A DNA stretch of 8,972 nt from JAUWQU01 sp964605095 (GTDB lineage: Bacteria > Planctomycetota > Phycisphaerae > SM23-33): the NCBI GenBank assembly GCA_964605095.1, contig CAZSBS010000200.1, positions 1 to 8,972 of the forward strand, in the 5' to 3' direction. Every line of letters starts with the position of its first letter. Positions within the stretch are counted from its first letter, which is position 1. Shown piece by piece: positions 5,480 to 8,972 of the stretch. The position numbers and the translations under genes were made by a program. The notes beneath the pieces are model-generated. The model ran no database searches. It saw only the letters and a program-made list of their open reading frames with translations, and was not told where the DNA came from.

Positions 5480-6133
5480 ATGAATACAGACGATACAGAC
5501 AAACGCAAGGTTGACGCCCTGGCGGCCCTGGCGGCCAAGGAAAGAGGCGAGGCCACGGAACCTGCCGGACCCCCGGCAGAGCCGGATCCCTTCAGCCGCC
5601 TGGCAGCCCAGGCCGCGGCCGAGCCCGAGTTGATCCCCGACGATGAGCCCCAAACCGAGGGCGCCCAGGACTTCATGCGGACGATGGCCCAGGAGTCCGA
5701 GGCGGTCAGCCCCGAGCTAAGCAGTCTGCGGGCCATGACCGGTGGCTGCGCCAACGTCGCGGCGTACGACGGTTCGGAAGGCTCGCCGGCGAGGGGCGGC
5801 TTCGTGGCCGCGCGGGCACCGACATTTTCGGCGCCCCATCGATCGGCAAGATTGCGGGCCAACACCCGCCTCATGCACGGGCACGCCTTCAAGCAGACGA
5901 TGATCCCGCTGCTGCTGGTCGTCGGCGGGGTGCTGATCCTCTTGAGCATAATCACCATGCTGATACTTGCCGGCGACAGCGCGGACGAAAACGCGATTGG
6001 GGCCGAGGGAAGTTACATGCGGACGTACGGCAAGTTCTTCATAATTGCCTCTCTGCCGATAGGCGCGATCCTCATCATGGGCGCCTGGATGTTCTTCCTG
6101 GACACCAGGAAGTCAGGCGGCGCCCGCAGATAG
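5480..6133 (+). CDS. Two-helix membrane protein of unknown function
   Basis: I do not recognise a family. The product is 217 residues. Residues 1-135 are soluble, rich in Ala, Glu and Pro, and probably largely disordered, beginning MNTDDTDKRKVDALAALAAK. Residues 136-217 carry two transmembrane helices, about 141-164 (MIPLLLVVGGVLILL...) and 185-206 (FFIIASLPIGAILIM...), joined by an acidic loop and closed by a basic tail, DTRKSGGARR. Positive charges before helix 1 and after helix 2 suggest both ends in the cytoplasm. I chose ATG 5480 because GGAAGG lies five bases upstream; an earlier in-frame ATG at 5435 would run through the inverted repeat at 5441-5463. A single-helix ORF follows 25 bp later, then ribBA, so the three are probably co-transcribed. 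Confidence 0.75.
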   Translation: MNTDDTDKRKVDALAALAAKERGEATEPAGPPAEPDPFSRLAAQAAAEPELIPDDEPQTEGAQDFMRTMAQESEAVSPELSSLRAMTGGCANVAAYDGSEGSPARGGFVAARAPTFSAPHRSARLRANTRLMHGHAFKQTMIPLLLVVGGVLILLSIITMLILAGDSADENAIGAEGSYMRTYGKFFIIASLPIGAILIMGAWMFFLDTRKSGGARR

Positions 6134-6158
6134 CCCAGCGGCGGCTGACATCGCCGAA

Positions 6159-6362
6159 TTGTCCCCGCCGGCCGCCCGCTACGGCGTCATTGCCGGCAGT
6201 TGGGCGGTGGCGGCGCTGAGCGTAATCGCTATAATAACCTACACCAGGATGGGGCTTGCGTTTGTCTCCGCGGAGGGCAAGTGGCTGGAAAACTCGTCCG
6301 ACAAGCCGTTGGACGAACAGAAGCACCCAGGGAAAGCGAGTAACCGTGTTCAACACGATTGA
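6159..6362 (+). CDS. Small single-helix membrane protein overlapping ribBA
   Basis: This is a 67-codon frame starting at TTG 6159. It has one hydrophobic helix at about residues 9-30 (GVIAGSWAVAALSVIAII...) followed by a charged tail ending DEQKHPGKASNRVQHD. Its TGA overlaps the first 17 bases of ribBA, as in translationally coupled pairs. Against it: TTG is a weak start, no Shine-Dalgarno is obvious, and I know no homologue. For it: it fills the whole gap between two co-directional genes with a plausible membrane protein. It could be a companion of the preceding membrane protein. Confidence 0.5.
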   Translation: MSPPAARYGVIAGSWAVAALSVIAIITYTRMGLAFVSAEGKWLENSSDKPLDEQKHPGKASNRVQHD

Positions 6363-7578
6363 GGAAGTGCTGGAAGACTACAAGGCTGGGAAAATGATCG
6401 TCCTGGTCGACGATGAGTCACGCGAGAACGAGGGCGACCTGGCCTGTGCGGCCGAGATGATCACCCCGGCGATGGTCAACTTCATGGCCCGCTTCGGGCG
6501 CGGACTCATCTGCGTGCCCATGGCCAGCGATCGGGCCGACGCGCTGGCCCTTCATCCGCAGGCTTCGGAGAACACCGCCCTGCACGGCACGGCCTTTACC
6601 GTAACCGTGGACGCCGCCACGGGCGTCACCACGGGCATTTCCGCCGCCGACAGGGCCAGGACGATCCGCATCCTGGCCGACCCCGCGGCAAAGGCGACGG
6701 ACCTGGTTCGCCCGGGGCACATCTCGCCGCTGCGTGCCCGGCCGGGAGGGGCCTTGGTCCGCGCCGGGCAGACCGAGGGCGCAGTGGACCTCTGCCGTAT
6801 CGCCAAGCTCCAGCCGGTGGCGGTGATCTGCGAGATCATGAACGACGACGGCACGATGGCGCGGCGTGACGACCTGGTGAAGTTCTGCCAGGCTCATAAA
6901 CTCAAGATCTTCTCGGTGCCCGACGTGATCCGCTACCGGCTCCGCAGCGAAAGGCTTATCCAACGGGCGGTGGAGGTGGACATCGAGCTCGAGGCGGGGC
7001 CGTTCCACCTGATCGCCTACAGCTCAGTGGTGGATCCCGAGCCGCACCTGGCGCTGTGCCACGGCGGCGTCGGCATGCTCGACCCGGACGGCCAGCCCGT
7101 CATCCACGAGGAGCCCGTGCTGGTCCGCGTGCATAGCGAATGCCTCACCGGCGACGTGCTGGGCTCGCTTCGCTGCGACTGCGGCCCGCAGCTTCGCACG
7201 GCCCTTCAGCGCGTTGTGGACGCCGGCAAGGGCGCGGTCGTCTACGTCCGCCAGGAGGGCCGCGGCATCGGCCTGCTCAACAAGCTGCGGGCCTACAAGC
7301 TCCAGGTCGAACAGGGAATGGACACCGTCGAGGCCAACATCAGCCTGGGCTTCGAGGCCGACAGGCGAGACTACGGCATCGGCAACCAGATACTCCGCGA
7401 TCTCGGCCTGACCAAACTGCGGATCATGACCAATAACCCACGAAAGATATACGGCATCGAGGGCTTCGGCCTGAAGATCGTCGAGCGAGTCCCCATAGAA
7501 ATCGCCGCCTGCGAGGCCAGCCGACACTACCTCCAGACCAAGAGAGACAAGATGGGACACATCCTGGAGAATCTGTGA
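6346..7578 (+). CDS. ribBA: Bifunctional 3,4-dihydroxy-2-butanone 4-phosphate synthase / GTP cyclohydrolase II
   Basis: The 410-residue protein starts at GTG 6346; MFNTIEEVLEDYKAGKMIVL aligns with the N-terminus of Bacillus RibA. Residues 1-205 are the RibB domain, which makes dihydroxybutanone phosphate from ribulose 5-phosphate. Motifs are DDESRENEGD (22-31), HGTAFTV (80-86), GVTTGISAADRARTI (93-107), RPGHISPLRA (122-131) and CEIMNDDGTMAR (162-173). Residues about 206-410 are the RibA domain, which opens GTP. Its zinc cysteines are C266, C277 and C279 (SECLTGD...RCDCG), with RQEGRGIGLLNKLRAYKLQ (302-320), DTVEANISLGF and MTNNPRK. All RibA motifs are intact. In RibB the usual GHTEA reads GQTEG, putting Gln142 at the metal-ligand His. 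Both domain products feed riboflavin synthesis with RibH at 3876-4391. Confidence 0.96.
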   Translation: MFNTIEEVLEDYKAGKMIVLVDDESRENEGDLACAAEMITPAMVNFMARFGRGLICVPMASDRADALALHPQASENTALHGTAFTVTVDAATGVTTGISAADRARTIRILADPAAKATDLVRPGHISPLRARPGGALVRAGQTEGAVDLCRIAKLQPVAVICEIMNDDGTMARRDDLVKFCQAHKLKIFSVPDVIRYRLRSERLIQRAVEVDIELEAGPFHLIAYSSVVDPEPHLALCHGGVGMLDPDGQPVIHEEPVLVRVHSECLTGDVLGSLRCDCGPQLRTALQRVVDAGKGAVVYVRQEGRGIGLLNKLRAYKLQVEQGMDTVEANISLGFEADRRDYGIGNQILRDLGLTKLRIMTNNPRKIYGIEGFGLKIVERVPIEIAACEASRHYLQTKRDKMGHILENL

Positions 7579-7649
7579 GGGGTGGGGGAAGGGGAAGGAA
7601 GAAGTAGTTAGTAGATAGGAAGTAGGGAAGAGAAGAAAACGAACAAGGC
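7577..7649 (+). other. Polypurine tract after ribBA
   Basis: Of about 73 bases from the ribBA stop, all but nine are A or G (GAGGGGTGGGGGAAGG and onward). The rest of the 133-bp gap up to 7711 carries a small GGACC/GGTCC stem (around 7659-7671) and the purine-rich ribosome binding site of the next gene. No intrinsic terminator is seen. Confidence 0.4.
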
Positions 7650-7711
7650 TTCACGCGGACCAACGGTCCCTGTGGGAGGTCGCGGAGAACGCTGAGGGGG
7701 AAGAAGAAAGA

Positions 7712-8443
7712 ATGGACTCATCACAGATGATAAAGACCAAAGACGAGATCGAACTCCTGAGGCGCGTCGCGAGACTGACCGACGACGTCTTCAGCGCGAT
7801 CATACCATCTATCCGGGAGGGCGTTACACAACCCCAACTCGAAGATGAGATCCGCATGGAAGCCATGCGGCGCGGCGCACAGGGCGTTTCGTTCCCCCCG
7901 GCCGTAATCTTCACGAAGTCCGGCTCCGAGCCATCGGCGGAGGCCTTCACGTATCCGCGTGAGCATGGCCTTGTGCCCGGCACGGCCATCGCCTTCGACA
8001 TCGGCTTCGTCATGGACGGCTACTGCTCTGACTTCGGACGCAGCCTCTACTTCGGCCCCGCGCCGGACCACATCCGCGGCGCGTACAAGGCCCTCCAGCA
8101 AGCCGTGGTGGACACCGTCGCGGCGATGCGGGCCGGGGCAATGAGGATCTGCGACCTGTACCCAGCCGTCGAGCGGACGCTGGATGGCCTCGGCTACGGC
8201 GACTACCTCCGCGCCCGCCTGAAAGACAAGATCCTTGGCCATGCCATTGGCCGGACCGTACACGAGGAGCCGTGGATCAAGCCGAGCTGCGAACTGCCCC
8301 TCCAGGCCGGCATGGTCTTCGCCCTGGAGCCCAAGCTCTGGCACTCCGGCCAGTATTACCTGCGCGTCGAGGACATGGTCCTGGTCGGCGAGGACTCGTC
8401 GGAGTTCCTCACCACCTCCGACAGGACGACCTTCGAGTTGTAG
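7712..8443 (+). CDS. M24-family metallopeptidase (Xaa-Pro or methionyl aminopeptidase-like)
   Basis: This is a 243-residue pita-bread fold peptidase with all five metal ligands in place: D96 in FDIGF, D107 in CSDFGR, H177 in GHAIG, E206 in ALEPKLW and E220 in RVEDMV. VHEEP (183-187) adds the second conserved His. The length equals the catalytic domain alone, without the N-terminal creatinase domain of most Xaa-Pro dipeptidases. It begins like their C-terminal half, with MIKTKDEIELLRRVARLTDD. GHAIG replaces the usual GHGIG. Substrate class therefore stays open: methionine aminopeptidase by size, prolidase-like by sequence style. The start ATG 7712 follows GAGGGGGAAGAAG. ribBA lies 133 bp upstream on the same strand, and co-transcription is possible but not shown. 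Confidence 0.88.
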   Translation: MDSSQMIKTKDEIELLRRVARLTDDVFSAIIPSIREGVTQPQLEDEIRMEAMRRGAQGVSFPPAVIFTKSGSEPSAEAFTYPREHGLVPGTAIAFDIGFVMDGYCSDFGRSLYFGPAPDHIRGAYKALQQAVVDTVAAMRAGAMRICDLYPAVERTLDGLGYGDYLRARLKDKILGHAIGRTVHEEPWIKPSCELPLQAGMVFALEPKLWHSGQYYLRVEDMVLVGEDSSEFLTTSDRTTFEL

Positions 8444-8493
8444 CTGCCGGCCGGGGCCAACCGGCGCGCGCTTGGCAACACGCCGCGCAGGAC

Positions 8494-8531
8494 TCCAAAC
8501 CACTCCCAAACCGCTTCCAAACCCCCTCCAA
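8494..8531 (+). repeat. Short degenerate TCCAAACC repeat
   Basis: TCCAAACC-type units begin at 8494, 8504, 8516 and 8527, spaced 10-12 bp, just after the peptidase gene. The last two (TCCAAACCCCCTCCAA) recur exactly at 8602-8617, leading into the 54-bp tandem repeat. Confidence 0.5.
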
Positions 8532-8611
8532 TGGGCGCAATAACCACACCAAGCGTGTGTTATGGACTACTACCAAGGGTCCCAAAAGGGCTCAAAAGGG
8601 CTCCAAACCCC

Positions 8612-8753
8612 CTCCAAAACACATCGCGGCGCTATCAAGACCCCCTCTTGCGCGCTCGGCCGGCACTCCAAAACACATCGCGGCGCTATCAAAACCCCCT
8701 CTTGGGTCCACCAAAACCGCACCAAAACCACACTTCCGGCGCTCAAGAACCGC
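8612..8753 (+). repeat. 54-bp tandem repeat, two close copies and one degenerate
   Basis: 8612-8650 and 8666-8704 are 39 bp long and differ at one base; both contain ACACATCGCGGCGCTATCAA. A third, degenerate copy begins exactly 54 bp later (8722-8753, CCAAAACCACACTTCCGGCG). Because 54 is a multiple of three, several frames show an 18-residue repeat. No frame has a ribosome binding site or recognisable protein, so I treat the array as non-coding. Confidence 0.65.
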
Positions 8754-8854
8754 CAAGAACCCGTCAGAGGGGCGAAGAGCAAATGGCGAACGCCACATAA
8801 TGCCAGAAATGCCAGTAATCCATAAACCCCATCCAATCGCGCCGGGGAAAAGGG

Positions 8855-8900
8855 TTCCCGGTTCCGCTGTTGTCTTTCCGGGTTCCGCCGTCTTCTTTCC
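8855..8900 (-). repeat. Inverted copy of the ACRGCGGAACC repeat
   Basis: On the minus strand ACGGCGGAACC (8891-8881) and ACAGCGGAACC (8870-8860) occur 21 bp apart with A/G-rich linkers. This is the same unit order as at 900-932 on the plus strand, about 8 kb away. It is probably a dispersed intergenic repeat of this genome. Confidence 0.55.
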
Positions 8901-8907
8901 CGGCTAC

Positions 8908-8923
8908 TCCCGGCGCGCCGGGA
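8908..8923. repeat. 16-bp perfect palindrome TCCCGGCGCGCCGGGA
   Basis: This is a fully self-complementary 16-mer, followed by an imperfect hairpin ACCCC...GGGGT (about 8923-8944) and then direct CTACCGG repeats to the end of the window (8950-8972). It is typical of repeat-rich intergenic DNA. Confidence 0.5.
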
Positions 8924-8972
8924 CCCCTCGACTTCGCTCGGGGTAAACCGGCTACCGGCTCCTGGCTACCGG

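Larger units (their letters stand above)
8444..8972. other. 529-bp stretch without a convincing gene
   Basis: After the peptidase stop the sequence is C/A-rich and repetitive (8490-8760), then GC-rich with inverted repeats (8838-8972). Open frames exist on both strands (for example 8531-8800 and 8562-8825 on plus, 8570-8836 on minus), but all mirror the 54-bp repeat and lack start signals. I see no tRNA, transposase or promoter with good boxes. Confidence 0.6.

Noticed and set aside
7024..7560. Long open frame on the minus strand (178 codons)
   Set aside because: It is fully antisense to the well-supported RibA domain of ribBA and is a GC-rich frame shadow.
7645..7695. T-box or other leader RNA before the M24 peptidase
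   Set aside because: Only a 5-bp stem (GGACC/GGTCC) is present and the T-box core sequence is absent.
7721..8509. Minus-strand open frame of 262 codons
   Set aside because: It is antisense to the M24 peptidase, whose metal ligands are all intact.
8612..8753. CRISPR-like array
   Set aside because: Only two good copies 39 bp long with a 15-bp gap; no further spacers and no cas genes.
1..8972. Defence system, prophage, insertion sequence or tRNA/rRNA genes
   Set aside because: No transposase, integrase, nuclease, phage structural or RNA gene signature was found in any frame.

Overview
The window is a GC-rich, gene-dense bacterial segment. It most resembles a planctomycete-type genome (Planctomycetota, perhaps Phycisphaerae). 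That placement is an inference from gene order, protein style and short hairpin repeats lying inside coding sequences; no rRNA or other taxonomic marker is present.

The left two thirds read mainly on the minus strand. From right to left: an AmmeMemoRadiSam B/Memo-family protein (5372-4497); lumazine synthase ribH (4391-3876); transcription factor nusB (about 3861-3355); SRP receptor GTPase ftsY (3220-2303); a small DUF4190-like membrane protein (2194-1838); a detached duplicate of the last 98 bp of ftsY (1814-1717); a second, paralogous DUF4190-like protein (1536-1138); and a reading frame that starts as tRNA-modification enzyme mnmG (from 879) and runs off the left edge. About 215 codons in, that last frame stops resembling MnmG and continues in frame as primosomal helicase PriA (wing/linker and Walker A). 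It is either a rearrangement or an assembly chimera.

The right third reads on the plus strand: a two-helix membrane protein of unknown function (5480-6133), a small single-helix ORF (6159-6362) overlapping the next gene, bifunctional riboflavin gene ribBA (6346-7578), and a short M24-family metallopeptidase (7712-8443). The last 529 bp hold no convincing gene but carry a 54-bp tandem repeat and GC-rich inverted repeats.

Functionally, ribH and ribBA supply three steps of riboflavin synthesis (3,4-dihydroxybutanone phosphate, GTP cyclohydrolase II, lumazine synthase), placed on the two sides of a divergent promoter region at 5373-5479 that holds a perfect 9-bp inverted repeat. nusB and ftsY are housekeeping genes of transcription and membrane targeting. 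I did not find a defence system, phage, transposase, CRISPR array, tRNA or rRNA.

The items most worth a second look are the MnmG/PriA junction, a triple-hairpin repeat inserted in frame in mnmG, the ftsY-tail duplication enclosing one DUF4190 paralog, and a His-to-Gln change at a metal-ligand position in the RibB half of RibBA.
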